A DNA stretch of 64,000 nucleotides from Paenibacillus sp. (GCA_031180825.1 JAPSLM010000016.1:1-64000), one strand, 5' to 3'. Positions 35,287 to 44,287 are shown, numbered from the stretch's first letter. Numbers and translations: made by a program. Notes: generated from the sequence alone by a model not told the origin.

Positions 35287-35652
35287 TTATTTCTTTTCAG
35301 CCAGCCAGCGGGCGACGTTGGCCATCTCCTCGTCCTTCAAGCTGCTCTTGAACGCCGGCATGCCTCCGCGGCCGTTCTGGATCACTTTGTACAGCTGCTC
35401 GGTCGACAGCTTGCCGCCAACCTTCTGAAGATTCGGTCCCATCTTGCCTTCCAGGTCGCTGCCGTGACAGGCGATGCAGGACTGCTTGTAGACGGCTTCG
35501 GCAGCCTGGGCGTTCAGCGGAGCATCGGGAAGGGCCGGAGCGGCCGCTTCCTGCTTGGCCTCGCCCGAATGCCGCTGCACCTCGGCGAACAAAAATCCCA
35601 TGCCCAGAACACAGGCAATTCCGCACAGGGACACCATAATCCATCGATGCAT
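35287..35652 (-). CDS. membrane-anchored small cytochrome c (c550/c551 type)
   Basis: 121 aa. N-terminal uncleaved anchor (residues 5-23), an Ala/Pro-rich linker, then a class I cytochrome c with heme motif C59-IA-C62-H63 and axial Met98 (GRGGMPAF). Carries electrons to a terminal oxidase on the outer membrane face. Cotranscribed with sco. Confidence 0.93.
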   Translation of the reverse strand: MHRWIMVSLCGIACVLGMGFLFAEVQRHSGEAKQEAAAPALPDAPLNAQAAEAVYKQSCIACHGSDLEGKMGPNLQKVGGKLSTEQLYKVIQNGRGGMPAFKSSLKDEEMANVARWLAEKK

Positions 35653-35910
35653 GACATGCGCCTCCTTTCATTTTCAGGATAATCCTAGCACTTTCGTTTC
35701 CGGCTTGTATATAGCACTTTGGAGTCAGAGTGAAGCGCTTCATCCGGAGATTTGTCACGAAATTGTCGATCGGCCGGCGGGAAATAGCCCGACTGAGTCA
35801 TGGGGGTTTGCGGCCGGGTATGGTTAGATGGAATCACAGGATTACGATCGTCGAACGGACGGCGAGAAAGCACGAAGCGACCGCCGCCGGAAGGGAGGAG
35901 AGGGGATTCC

Positions 35911-36558
35911 ATGAGGCAACCGATTCGAATTATGCTGGCCGACGACCATGCGCATGCGCGTCAGGCGATGCGGGAAATTATTCAAGCGGACCCGGAGTTC
36001 GAGATCATATGCGAGGCGACCAACGGAAAAGAGGCGGTGCAGCTGGCGGAGCAGTGGATGCCCGATGTCATTCTGATGGATATCCGGATGCCCGAATTGG
36101 ACGGCCTGGAAGCGACCAAGCTGATCAAAGAACGATTCCCGTATGTCAAAATTGTCATGGTCACGGTATCGGACGATATCACGCATTTGTTCGAGGCGCT
36201 GAAGAAAGGTGCGCAGGGCTACTTGCTGAAAAACCTTCACCCCGCCTCCTGGCATGAATACTTGCGGGCTGTCGCGATCGACGAAGCCCCGATGTCCCGG
36301 GAGATCGCCGTGCGCCTGCTTCAGGAGTTTTCCTCCGTCAGGCAGAGCATCCCCGACCATTCACCGCTCACCGGGCGGGAAAAGGAAATCTTGGAGTGCG
36401 TGGCCAAAGGGAACTCCAACCGGGAAATTTCGGAAATTTTATCCATCTCCGAGCATACGGTGAAAAACCATCTGAAAAATATTTTGCATAAGCTGCATTT
36501 GGACAACCGGGTGCAGTTGATGCGCTATGCCTACGAGAAGGGCTGGATCCGGGGGTAG
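35911..36558 (+). CDS. NarL/FixJ-family response regulator (orphan)
   Basis: 215 aa from ATG at 35911 (AAGGGAGGAG site); the open frame upstream has none. Receiver domain with D11/D12, phosphoacceptor D57 (VILMDIRMPELDG), and a LuxR-type HTH at the C-terminus (LTGREKEILECVAKGNSNREISEILSIS...). Divergent from the cytochrome c/sco pair. No histidine kinase gene is adjacent. Confidence 0.93.
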   Translation: MRQPIRIMLADDHAHARQAMREIIQADPEFEIICEATNGKEAVQLAEQWMPDVILMDIRMPELDGLEATKLIKERFPYVKIVMVTVSDDITHLFEALKKGAQGYLLKNLHPASWHEYLRAVAIDEAPMSREIAVRLLQEFSSVRQSIPDHSPLTGREKEILECVAKGNSNREISEILSISEHTVKNHLKNILHKLHLDNRVQLMRYAYEKGWIRG

Positions 36559-36700
36559 GAAGCTCCGCCAAGCGGAAAAAATTGAGGGCAGCGCTGCGTT
36601 AACCCTCCAAAATATTGGATGAAAGCGACTCTTCCTGCCCGTCATGCGAATTTATATAATATGCAATTAAAAATCTGAACGAATTTACGGCGAGGTCAAA

Positions 36701-36754
36701 AAAAGCGGCAGCCCGGGACTTCATGTTACGTCCGGGGTTGTCGCTTTACTTTTG
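36701..36754 (+). terminator. terminator after the NarL-type regulator
   Basis: AAAAGCGGCAGCCCGGGAC pairs with GTCCGGGGTTGTCGCTTT with a few mismatches, followed by ACTTTT. It lies 145 bp downstream of the gene; the DNA between has no coding signal. Confidence 0.7.
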
Positions 36755-36785
36755 GTGAAAAATAAGTAAATAGAACCATATTTTA

Positions 36786-36817
36786 GGTTGATCAACCGAT
36801 TGGAGGCCGTTTATAAT
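36786..36817 (+). promoter_or_regulatory. glucanase promoter with palindromic operator
   Basis: TTGATC (36788-36793), 18-bp spacer, TATAAT (36812-36817). A perfect 12-bp palindrome GGTTGATCAACC (36786-36797) covers the -35 box and is a likely repressor or activator site. Confidence 0.6.
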
Positions 36818-36831
36818 GAAATTACAGCTTG

Positions 36832-36845
36832 TGTAAACGTTATCA
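36832..36845 (+). promoter_or_regulatory. cre site (CcpA operator) of the glucanase gene
   Basis: TGTAAACGTTATCA fits the TGWAANCGNTNWCA consensus at every position. It lies just after the predicted transcription start, so catabolite repression of the glucanase is expected. Confidence 0.8.
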
Positions 36846-36897
36846 TTTTGTTGCTGCTTTGGAACAGAAGCTTTGATCCGAAAATGAGGAGGGAATT

Positions 36898-38130
36898 ATG
36901 TTGAAAAGAGGAAAGCTGCTAAGTTTTTTTCTGCTGTTGACTCTCCTGGTCGCCTTGCTGCCCGGAGGCCATGCGGATGCGGCCCCGAACTGGAATCTGG
37001 TCTGGAGCGACGAATTTAACGGCAATGCTTTAAATTCCGCCAACTGGTCTGCGGAGATCGGCACGGGCCAGAACGGGTGGGGAAACAACGAGCTGCAGTA
37101 TTATACGAACCGGCCCGAAAATGTGCGGGTTGCGGACGGGAATCTCGTCATTGCGGCGCGCAAGGAGTCTTATGGCGGGATGAACTACACCTCTGCACGG
37201 ATCAAAACCCAAAATTTGAAAAGCCTTACTTACGGAAAAATCGAAGCGCGCATCAAGCTGCCCTCCGGTCAAGGGCTGTGGCCGGCATTTTGGATGCTGG
37301 GCTCGAATATCAATGCGGTGGGCTGGCCTAAATGCGGCGAGATCGACATTATGGAACGGGTCAACAACAACCCGCATGTCAACGGCACCGTACACTGGGA
37401 TGCGGGAGGACACGCCGATTACGGACGGGTTTCCGGCAATCTCGATTTTTCCCAGTATCACGTGTACAGCATAGAGTGGGATTCCAAATATATCCGATGG
37501 TTTGTGGATGGCCAGGAATACAACGCTTTTTATATTGAAAATGGCACCGGGAACACGGAGGAGTTTCAACGGCCGTTTTTCCTCCTGCTGAATCTTGCCG
37601 TGGGCGGCAATTGGCCCGGCAGTCCCGATCCTTCCACACCGTTCCCGGCGCAAATGCTGGTGGATTACGTGCGCGTGTACCAAGCGCAGCCGGGCATCGT
37701 CAACGGAGGCATTTATACGATCGCCTCCAAGGCCAGCGGCAAGGTGATGGATGTTGTGGACGTGTCGACGCAGAGCGGGGCCAAAATACAGCAATGGACC
37801 AACTACGTCGCGAATAACCAGAAGTTCAAGGTGGAGAGCGCCGGGGACGGCTACTACAAGCTCACGGCCGTTCACAGCGGAAAAGTGCTGGATGTGCCCA
37901 ACTCGTCGACTTCCAGCGGCGTGCAGCTGCAGCAGTGGGACGATAACGGCAGCGCTGCGCAAAGGTGGAGCATCGTCGATGCGGGCGGCGGCTATTACAA
38001 GCTGGTTTCCAAAGCGAGCGGACTGGTCGCGGACGTATCCGGCTCCTCGACCGCCGACGGCGCGGCGGTCCAGCAGTGGAGCGACAATGGCACGGATGCG
38101 CAAAAGTGGTCGTTTGTCAAGATCAACTGA
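36898..38130 (+). CDS. secreted endo-beta-glucanase: GH16 domain plus ricin-type carbohydrate-binding domain
   Basis: 410 aa. Signal peptide to about residue 28 (HADA). GH16 domain at ~30-270 with catalytic E148-x-D150-x-x-E153 (GEIDIMERV), of the laminarinase/lichenase branch (GLWPAFWMLG). A C-terminal beta-trefoil (275-410) shows three Q-x-W repeats (QQWTNYV, QQWDDNG, QQWSDNG). It should cleave beta-1,3 or mixed-linked glucans of fungi or cereals outside the cell. Promoter palindrome, cre and terminator show an independently controlled single gene. Confidence 0.94.
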   Translation: MLKRGKLLSFFLLLTLLVALLPGGHADAAPNWNLVWSDEFNGNALNSANWSAEIGTGQNGWGNNELQYYTNRPENVRVADGNLVIAARKESYGGMNYTSARIKTQNLKSLTYGKIEARIKLPSGQGLWPAFWMLGSNINAVGWPKCGEIDIMERVNNNPHVNGTVHWDAGGHADYGRVSGNLDFSQYHVYSIEWDSKYIRWFVDGQEYNAFYIENGTGNTEEFQRPFFLLLNLAVGGNWPGSPDPSTPFPAQMLVDYVRVYQAQPGIVNGGIYTIASKASGKVMDVVDVSTQSGAKIQQWTNYVANNQKFKVESAGDGYYKLTAVHSGKVLDVPNSSTSSGVQLQQWDDNGSAAQRWSIVDAGGGYYKLVSKASGLVADVSGSSTADGAAVQQWSDNGTDAQKWSFVKIN

Positions 38131-38194
38131 CCTGTCGGCGCGAAGCCAACAACGCTAAAGCAGCCTTCTTCCGCCAAAGGCTGCGACGGTAAAT

Positions 38195-38253
38195 AAACCG
38201 TCTCTTTGCACCGGGGACTATCCCTCATTGTGCAAAGAAACGGTTTCTTTTTT
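38195..38253. terminator. long terminator between glucanase and metE
   Basis: AAACCGTCTCTTTGCAC (38195-38211) and GTGCAAAGAAACGGTTT (38230-38246) form a 17-bp stem with one mismatch, followed by CTTTTTT. It may also stop metE transcripts from the other side. A smaller hairpin, GCAGCCTT/AAGGCTGC, lies at about 38161-38184. Confidence 0.85.
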
Positions 38254-38313
38254 ACGCTTATGGAAGCGGGGGGCGATAAGCCATTCCGGGCCTTACAGAG
38301 GGCCCTTTGCGGG

Positions 38314-40608
38314 CTACGCTTTGGCGAAGCGCGCTCGGAACTGTTCGGCGGCGGCGACCATATTGCGCAGGGAAGCGACCGTTTCTTCGACGCCCCGCGT
38401 CTTGAGTCCGCAATCCGGATTGATCCAGAACAGCTCCGGCTCCAGGACGGACAGCGCGCGCTCGATCGTGCGGACCATCTCGTCGACGGCTGGCACCCTC
38501 GGGCTGTGAATGTCGTATACGCCCAGACCGATGCCCTGATCGTACGTGTGCTCGTCGAAGCTCTGCATCAGCTCGCCGTGGCTGCGCGACGTTTCGATGG
38601 AAATGACGTCCGCATCGAGGGCGCGGATCGCGTCGATAATGTCATGAAACTCGCAGTAGCACATATGCGTGTGAATTTGCGTCGTGTCCTTCAAGGCGGC
38701 CGAAGTCAGGCGGAAGGCGTGCACCGACCAGTTCAGGTCATGCGGCCAATCCTGCCGCTTCAAGGGCAAGCCTTCGCGCAGCGCAGGCTCGTCGATCTGG
38801 ATCATGCCGATGCCTGCGTCCTCCAGCGCTTCCACCTCTTGGCGCAGTGCCAAGGCGATCTGGTAGGCGACTTGCTCCCGGGGGATATCGTCGCGGACGA
38901 ACGACCAGTTCAGGATGGTGACCGGACCGGTAAGCATGCCTTTGACCGGCTTGCTCGTCAGCGACTGCGCATAGACCGTCTCCTCCACCGTCATCGGCTG
39001 GACAAATTCGACATCGCCGTAGATGACCGGCGGCTTGACGCAGCGGGAGCCGTACGATTGCACCCAGCCGTTCCGGGTGAACAGGAAGCCGTCCAGCTTC
39101 TCGCCGAAAAATTCCACCATGTCCGTCCTTTCGAATTCGCCGTGCACCAGCACGTCCAAACCGAGCTCTTCCTGAAGCTTGATCCAGGTCTGAATCTGCT
39201 CCTGAACGAAGGCGCGGTACTGCGCTTCGTTCCATTCCCCGGTTCTCCAGCGTTTGCGCGCTTGTCTCACTTCCGCCGTTTGCGGGAAACTGCCGATCGT
39301 CGTTGTCGGCAGGAACGGAAGCCGAAATTTATTTTGCTGAAGAATACGGCGCACGGAGTAAAGGCTCCTTCGCGACGACGGCTGCCCGGCAATGTGCCGG
39401 GCAGCCGCTCGCACGGCGGCCCGGTTGCGGACCGGGGAGGCGTTCAGCTCCCGGACGAGGCGCGCGCTTGCTTCCAGCGCGGACCGTACGGCGTCCGTCC
39501 GTTCTCCGGCCGCCGCCTTGCTCAGCAGAACGACTTCATCCAGCTTCTCGTCGGCAAAGGCCAGGAAGGGCAGCAGGTCGGCGTTCGCCTGCTCTTCCGT
39601 CCGGGTCGTTACCGGAACGTGCAGCAGACTGCAGGAAGGCTGGACGACCAGCGTCCCCGACGGGACCAGAGCGGACACCTCGTCCAGCAGCCGCAGCTTG
39701 GCTTCCAGATCGGCCAGCCATACGTTCCGCCCGTCGATCAATCCGACGCCTAGCGTTTTGCCGGCCGGGAAGCCGTGCGCCCGCAGGGCGGCGAGATTCC
39801 GCTCTGCCCCGTGGACGAAATCGAGTCCGATGCCTTGAACCGGCAGGGCGATCGCCCGCTCGTAGTGCTCGACCGAATCGAAATACGTCTGCAGCAGCAG
39901 CTTCAGACCGGGGGCGGCGGCGCGAAGCTGCGCATATATATCGGTGATCCGCTCCATATCGCTCTCCGATAAAGAGGTAACCAGAATCGGCTCGTCGATC
40001 TGTACCCACGTGGCGCCTTCCTGCTCCAGCTCGGACAAAATTCGTTTGTACAGCGGCAGCAATAATTCGATGAAGGTGTCCAGCTGCTCCGGCGCATAGC
40101 CTTTGGACAGCTTCAGGAACGTATACGGTCCGATCAGGACGGGCTTCCCGTCGATGCCGAGCTTGCGCTTCGCTTCGCGGTAAGCCTCCAGCGGCTTGTT
40201 CATGGTTAAAACAGGAGTCAGACCGTTCAATTCGGGCACGATGTAGTGATAGTTCGTGTTGAACCATTTGGTCATCTCGCATGCCGGAGCGCCTTGGGTT
40301 CCGCGGGCCATGGCATAATAGATGGCGAGAGGGACCGGACCGCTGTCGTAAGCAAAACGCTTCGGAACGAGTCCGAACATCGCCGCCGTATCGAGCATAT
40401 GGTCGTATAACGAAAAATCTCCTACCGGAATCAGCCCGATTCCTTTTTCCTGCTGAACCTTGAGATGCGCCAGACGGAGCGCCTCCAGCCCGCTTACAAA
40501 TTGCTCCTCCGGCAATTTGCCCGCCCAGAACGCCTCCAGTAGCTTTTTCCATTCCCGCTTCGCGCCGATGCGCGGGTACCCGATATTGCTGCTTACGATC
40601 TGACTCAT
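38314..40608 (-). CDS. metE: cobalamin-independent methionine synthase
   Basis: 764 aa, normal for MetE. Transfers the methyl group of 5-methyltetrahydropteroyl-triglutamate to homocysteine. The N-terminal half begins SSNIGYPRIGAKREWKK. The C-terminal catalytic half has zinc ligands in IHTHMCYCEF (His and Cys) and NPDCGLKTRG (Cys). ATG has GGGAGG 9 nt upstream. The long leader carries a cobalamin riboswitch and a terminator, so this B12-free enzyme is shut off when B12 is available. Confidence 0.96.
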   Translation of the reverse strand: MSQIVSSNIGYPRIGAKREWKKLLEAFWAGKLPEEQFVSGLEALRLAHLKVQQEKGIGLIPVGDFSLYDHMLDTAAMFGLVPKRFAYDSGPVPLAIYYAMARGTQGAPACEMTKWFNTNYHYIVPELNGLTPVLTMNKPLEAYREAKRKLGIDGKPVLIGPYTFLKLSKGYAPEQLDTFIELLLPLYKRILSELEQEGATWVQIDEPILVTSLSESDMERITDIYAQLRAAAPGLKLLLQTYFDSVEHYERAIALPVQGIGLDFVHGAERNLAALRAHGFPAGKTLGVGLIDGRNVWLADLEAKLRLLDEVSALVPSGTLVVQPSCSLLHVPVTTRTEEQANADLLPFLAFADEKLDEVVLLSKAAAGERTDAVRSALEASARLVRELNASPVRNRAAVRAAARHIAGQPSSRRSLYSVRRILQQNKFRLPFLPTTTIGSFPQTAEVRQARKRWRTGEWNEAQYRAFVQEQIQTWIKLQEELGLDVLVHGEFERTDMVEFFGEKLDGFLFTRNGWVQSYGSRCVKPPVIYGDVEFVQPMTVEETVYAQSLTSKPVKGMLTGPVTILNWSFVRDDIPREQVAYQIALALRQEVEALEDAGIGMIQIDEPALREGLPLKRQDWPHDLNWSVHAFRLTSAALKDTTQIHTHMCYCEFHDIIDAIRALDADVISIETSRSHGELMQSFDEHTYDQGIGLGVYDIHSPRVPAVDEMVRTIERALSVLEPELFWINPDCGLKTRGVEETVASLRNMVAAAEQFRARFAKA

Positions 40609-40663
40609 GTTTATTAGCCTCCCAAGGTTTTATTTTTTTTCTTGCTACGTTAAGTCTGGAAAT

Positions 40664-40708
40664 AAAAAAAGGCATCTTTACCCTAAAGCGAAAAGGATAA
40701 AGATGCCC
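40664..40708 (-). terminator. riboswitch-controlled terminator in the metE leader
   Basis: On the minus strand GGGCATCTTTATCC and GGGTAAAGATGCC form the stem, followed by seven U. It lies 55 nt before the metE ATG. The 5' arm can also pair with the TTAAAGATGGC segment at 40732-40743. Confidence 0.85.
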
Positions 40709-40779
40709 CTCGTCTGATACGCACGGCGGCTGCCATCTTTAACACCTCCCTATCTCCCGTAGGTAAAGCAGTGCTGTTA

Positions 40780-40952
40780 GAACAGGCAGGTCTCCTGGCT
40801 CCGGAATCATGGTCTTGCGCCGGCCTTCCCAATCCGCAGATCAGTGGCTAAAGATGGCGACAGACTCCTCCGTTACAGTGGCGGGACCGCGCCGGCGTTT
40901 CACCGGCTTCCCTTTTAAGCTCCGATACGCGAACGTAGGGGAGCACCTGTTC
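40780..40952 (-). promoter_or_regulatory. cobalamin riboswitch upstream of metE
   Basis: Read on the minus strand, the conserved core elements appear in order: AAAGGGAAGCCGGTGAAA, GGTCCCGCCACTGTAAC, GGGAAGG, ATGATTCC and the B12 box AGCCAGGAGACCTGCC. The closing helix P1 is GAACAGG (from 40952 down to 40946) with CCTGTTC (40786 to 40780). Ligand binding should favour the terminator at 40664. Confidence 0.95.
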
Positions 40953-40980
40953 CCACGATATGCAGTTGTGATTCCGTATA

Positions 40981-41009
40981 AATATACAACTAAAATGATA
41001 GGAATACAA
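40981..41009 (-). promoter_or_regulatory. promoter of the metE riboswitch transcript
   Basis: On the minus strand TTGTAT (41009-41004), 17-bp spacer, TATATT (40986-40981). The -35 box sits 6 bp past the stop of the preceding gene. Confidence 0.65.
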
Positions 41010-41015
41010 TAGTTA

Positions 41016-41552
41016 TTATTTTCGGTCCTTCAAGGAAAACCCGGGAATGACCCTTTTGCCGATCAGCGGGATATAAAAGACGAAGCATTCGCAGAGGGCC
41101 AAGTATCCGATGTAGGCCCCTGTGTTGAAGTCTTTGTTGATGGTGCTGAAGCTATAGACGACGGAGGCTCCGAGAAGAACGAACATGCCCCCGACACTGC
41201 ACAGGGTGATCCATGTCCGTAAGTCGTCGTCTTTACGGCGATTCGCAACGAGAAGCCAGAGGAGCAGGAGTACCGCCGCTGCCGTAAACATACAAGACCA
41301 TTTGGCGAACTGATCATATTGACGGAGCACTTGATCAATGAATTCCCGCTCAAAGTACGTCCTTTTGGCCAAAGCTTCCTTCAGCATGAGTCTAACGGCA
41401 AACAGCGTCCCAATCAAGCCGCCTGTCGCCAGCACCGACGAGATCGTCATATACAGCCGACGGAAAAGCGGACGCGCGTTAAAGCTGAAAACGATATTGC
41501 ATACGATCAGCAGGATTAGAGCTACCGCCCAAGGTTCAATTATTATTGTCAT
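41016..41552 (-). CDS. unknown integral membrane protein coupled to cbiO
   Basis: 178 aa from ATG at 41552, which overlaps the cbiO stop (ATGA). Longer upstream frames lie inside cbiO. There are about five hydrophobic segments: WAVALILLIVCNIVFSF, an amphipathic early loop RPLFRRLYM, SSVLATGGLIGTLFAV, FTAAAVLLLLWLLVA, TLCSVGGMFVLLGASVV, and LALCECFVFYIPLIG. No family recognised. It is the fifth cistron of a cobalt-importer operon and its coupling suggests a linked role (assembly, accessory or cobalt handling), which is inference. Confidence 0.75.
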   Translation of the reverse strand: MTIIIEPWAVALILLIVCNIVFSFNARPLFRRLYMTISSVLATGGLIGTLFAVRLMLKEALAKRTYFEREFIDQVLRQYDQFAKWSCMFTAAAVLLLLWLLVANRRKDDDLRTWITLCSVGGMFVLLGASVVYSFSTINKDFNTGAYIGYLALCECFVFYIPLIGKRVIPGFSLKDRK

Positions 41553-42412
41553 TCCTTGACTTGCCTCACGTTCCCTCTCAATGGTGTTATTTCTAAAACA
41601 GCTTTCATTGCTTCGACGCTGCGGGGCGGGGCATGGTCTTTGCGGATGGATGCGGGGAGCGCTTGCCAAAGCTCCAGCAGCATGGGCGGCTCCAGTCCGA
41701 GCGAGCGCAGCTTCTCTTCGTCGGCGAACACTTCGTGCGGCGGACCTGCCATACAGCATGCGCCTTGGTCCATGACCAGCACCCAATCGGCCCAAGCGTA
41801 GGCCAGATTCATGTCGTGGGTCGCCATCGCGACCGTAATTCCCTGCTCGTGGGCGAGGTCCAGCTCCTCCAGCAGCTGCCGCTCGGACAAGCGGTCGAGG
41901 TAAGCCGTCGGCTCGTCCAGCAGCAGAAGCTCGGGTTCCAGCACGAGCACGCCCGCCAGCGCGACGCGCTTCTTTTGTCCCAGACTCAGCTGGTGGAGCG
42001 GGGTGTCGGCGAGAGGCTTCAGCCCCATGGAGAGCAGCATCCGCTCCGTGCGGACGGCAATCTCGCTCTCCGGCAGCCCGGCATTGCGCAGACCGTAGGA
42101 GATGTCTTCGAATGGCGTATTCAAGATCAGCTGCTGCTCCGGGTCCTGGAATACAAGACCGACCTGACGGCGAAGCCGCAGCAGATCGTCGCGGCGGTAC
42201 GATAAAGGCACGCCCTTCAGCTTCAGCTGTCCCGAAACGGGGCGGTGGATGCCGATCGCATGCAGGAAAAAGGTCGATTTGCCGGACCCGTTATGGCCGC
42301 AGATCGCCGTTTTTTTTCCTTGCGGTATGGTGAAGGTCAAGCTGCGCAGCGCTTCCTCCCGGGTGCCGGGATAGCTGTACCGGAGGTCCAGCGCTTCCAA
42401 CATTGGTTTCAT
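41549..42412 (-). CDS. cbiO: cobalt ECF transporter ATPase CbiO
   Basis: 287 aa from ATG at 42412 (ATGA overlap with cbiQ). Walker A GHNGSGKST, Q-loop FQDPEQQL, signature LSLGQKKRVALAGVL, Walker B LLLLDEPTAYLD, H-loop ATHDMNLAY. Drives the CbiMNQO energy-coupling-factor importer. Confidence 0.95.
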   Translation of the reverse strand: MKPMLEALDLRYSYPGTREEALRSLTFTIPQGKKTAICGHNGSGKSTFFLHAIGIHRPVSGQLKLKGVPLSYRRDDLLRLRRQVGLVFQDPEQQLILNTPFEDISYGLRNAGLPESEIAVRTERMLLSMGLKPLADTPLHQLSLGQKKRVALAGVLVLEPELLLLDEPTAYLDRLSERQLLEELDLAHEQGITVAMATHDMNLAYAWADWVLVMDQGACCMAGPPHEVFADEEKLRSLGLEPPMLLELWQALPASIRKDHAPPRSVEAMKAVLEITPLRGNVRQVKE

Positions 42413-43212
42413 ACGATTCCCCTCCAGCGGAGCCAGCACTCCAGCAGTAATAAGATCGCGACGCCGATGCCGCTTTCGAGGCGGTATCGGACAGGGACCG
42501 CGCCGGCCCGGTAAGGGGCCGGACGGATCTCCTCAGTAAATCCTCTGGAGACGAGACCCTGCGACAATCCTTTGTAGCGGTGCATCGTCTTGACAAACAG
42601 CCGGACGATCAGCAGCGCCGTGTCATTCAGCCTGCCGCGGAAGCCGTTGTGTCCTCCGCGGGCCCGCTGCGCGGTATACAGATCGTGCGCCGTCTCCGTC
42701 AAAATAAACAGGAAGCGGTACGTGATCAGCATGAGCTCAAGCGCCAGCGCCGGAACGCGCAGACGTTGCATAACTTGAAACAGCTCGGCCACCGGGGTCG
42801 TAAACATGACGAACGAAACGGCCGACAAGCAAGCGGCCGTACGCATGAACAACGCCGCAGCCGTACGCAGCCCTGTCTCGGTGACGTAGACGGACCCGTA
42901 CGGCCGGGACCACAGAACGAACACAGAGGAGCCGGGAGCGGCAGCGCTTCCCGGCTGGATCTCGACGAGCAGGGCCGGCAAGCTGGCGATAAAAAATAAG
43001 CAAGCCGTTCCCAGCATCGCCATATGGGCTTTCAGCGGAATTCGGGCGTACCGGACGACCCACACGATCATCCAGGCGAAGATCGCCGCCTGGACAGGAG
43101 GATGCGACCCGTACGACAGCATGAACAGCGCGGCCGCGAAGCCGCATTTCCACATCGGGGATATGCCGCGCAGCCGGTTGCCGTAAGAAAGCGAATCGAT
43201 CAGCCGGATCAT
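42409..43212 (-). CDS. cbiQ: cobalt ECF transporter transmembrane component CbiQ
   Basis: 267 aa from ATG at 43212 (ATGA overlap with cbiN). N-terminus [19 protein letters not shown] and the coupling segments near residues 200-240 (YTAQRARGGHNGFRG; MHRYKGLSQGLVSRGF) that contact the ATPase. Confidence 0.94.
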   Translation of the reverse strand: MIRLIDSLSYGNRLRGISPMWKCGFAAALFMLSYGSHPPVQAAIFAWMIVWVVRYARIPLKAHMAMLGTACLFFIASLPALLVEIQPGSAAAPGSSVFVLWSRPYGSVYVTETGLRTAAALFMRTAACLSAVSFVMFTTPVAELFQVMQRLRVPALALELMLITYRFLFILTETAHDLYTAQRARGGHNGFRGRLNDTALLIVRLFVKTMHRYKGLSQGLVSRGFTEEIRPAPYRAGAVPVRYRLESGIGVAILLLLECWLRWRGIV

Positions 43213-43493
43213 TGCGGTTTCGACCTGGATGCCTTGCCCCGGAACAGGCCGATCACGTATCCGATAAATCCGGCTCCGATGGCGGCCTGCAGCGCGAACA
43301 GCATGCTTTCGGTTTCGGCCGGCGGCTCCAGCAGCGACGAGAACCAAGGCTCGTAGGACGGCTGGATCGTCTTGATCATTTCTTCGGCGGCCCCGTCGGC
43401 ACCGCCGAACTCCGCGTTCACGAAGAGCAGCGGCAGTACGGACAGCAGGACGACGGCGGCTAGCAGCAGGATGTTTTTGGTTCCGGTTTTCAC
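43209..43493 (-). CDS. cbiN: cobalt transporter auxiliary subunit CbiN
   Basis: 94 aa. Two membrane segments (residues ~7-25 and ~66-84) flanking an extracytoplasmic loop with [17 protein letters not shown], the CbiN pattern. Touches CbiM and promotes metal loading. Stop overlaps cbiQ start. Confidence 0.93.
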   Translation of the reverse strand: MKTGTKNILLLAAVVLLSVLPLLFVNAEFGGADGAAEEMIKTIQPSYEPWFSSLLEPPAETESMLFALQAAIGAGFIGYVIGLFRGKASRSKPQ

Positions 43494-44257
43494 AGCTCGC
43501 GCGCTCCTTTCATTTTACGCTGCAGCAGCGACAGCTCTTCCGAGCTGTAAGTCTGCAGCCAGTTCCAGATTAATACGGTCAGCAGCCCTTCGCTGATCGC
43601 CAGCGGAATTTGCGTGACGGCGAAGATGCCGCCGAATTTGAGAAGCGAGGCCGCCACGCCGCCTTGCTCGGCGGGAAAAGCAAGCGCCAGCTGAAGCGAT
43701 GTCACGATGTAAGTGGACAAGTCGGCGAGGGCCGCTGCCGTGAAGATGGACAGCTTCTGCCTGCGGGTCGATTTCATCATTCCCTTGTAGACCATGTAAC
43801 CTACGAACGGACCCGCGACAGCCATGGAGAACGCGTTGGCTCCAAGGGTCGTCAGCCCGCCGTGGGCAAGCAGCAGAGCTTGAAACAGCAGCACGATGGA
43901 GCCAAGCACGCTCATCGGCAGCGGACCGAACATGACCGCTCCGAGCCCCGTGCCCGTCGGATGCGAGCTGCTTCCCGTCACGGACGGAATTTTCAGCGCC
44001 GACAGCACGAAGGTAAAGGCGCCGGCCAGTCCGAGCATAATTTTCAGCTCCGGCGTTTCTTTCGTTATCTTCCGGAGTGCCCGCAGCCCGAGAATGAAGA
44101 AGGGCAGAAAGGCGGCCCACCAGAAAACGGCCCAGCCGAGCGGAAGAAATCCTTCCATAATGTGCATGGCGTAAGCGGATTCTGGCGCGTTCAACGACAA
44201 GTACAGCGTCAAACCGCTTACCAAAAGCAGGGTGCCGATCGTCTTTTTCTTTTTCAT
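43490..44257 (-). CDS. cbiM: cobalt transporter substrate-specific component CbiM
   Basis: 255 aa from ATG at 44257 (AGGAGG 9 nt upstream). A signal peptide ends in ESAYA, and cleavage exposes the N-terminus MHIMEGFLP, whose Met and His bind the metal in this family. Later [41 protein letters not shown] motifs confirm CbiM. First gene of the operon, behind the second cobalamin riboswitch. Open sequence further upstream is riboswitch RNA, not coding. Confidence 0.95.
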   Translation of the reverse strand: MKKKKTIGTLLLVSGLTLYLSLNAPESAYAMHIMEGFLPLGWAVFWWAAFLPFFILGLRALRKITKETPELKIMLGLAGAFTFVLSALKIPSVTGSSSHPTGTGLGAVMFGPLPMSVLGSIVLLFQALLLAHGGLTTLGANAFSMAVAGPFVGYMVYKGMMKSTRRQKLSIFTAAALADLSTYIVTSLQLALAFPAEQGGVAASLLKFGGIFAVTQIPLAISEGLLTVLIWNWLQTYSSEELSLLQRKMKGAREL

Positions 44258-44287
44258 AATTTTCCTCCTGAACGATACTCGTAAACC

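Noticed and set aside
40809..41012. 67-codon frame upstream of metE
   Set aside because: It is a plus-strand reading of the cobalamin riboswitch on the minus strand.
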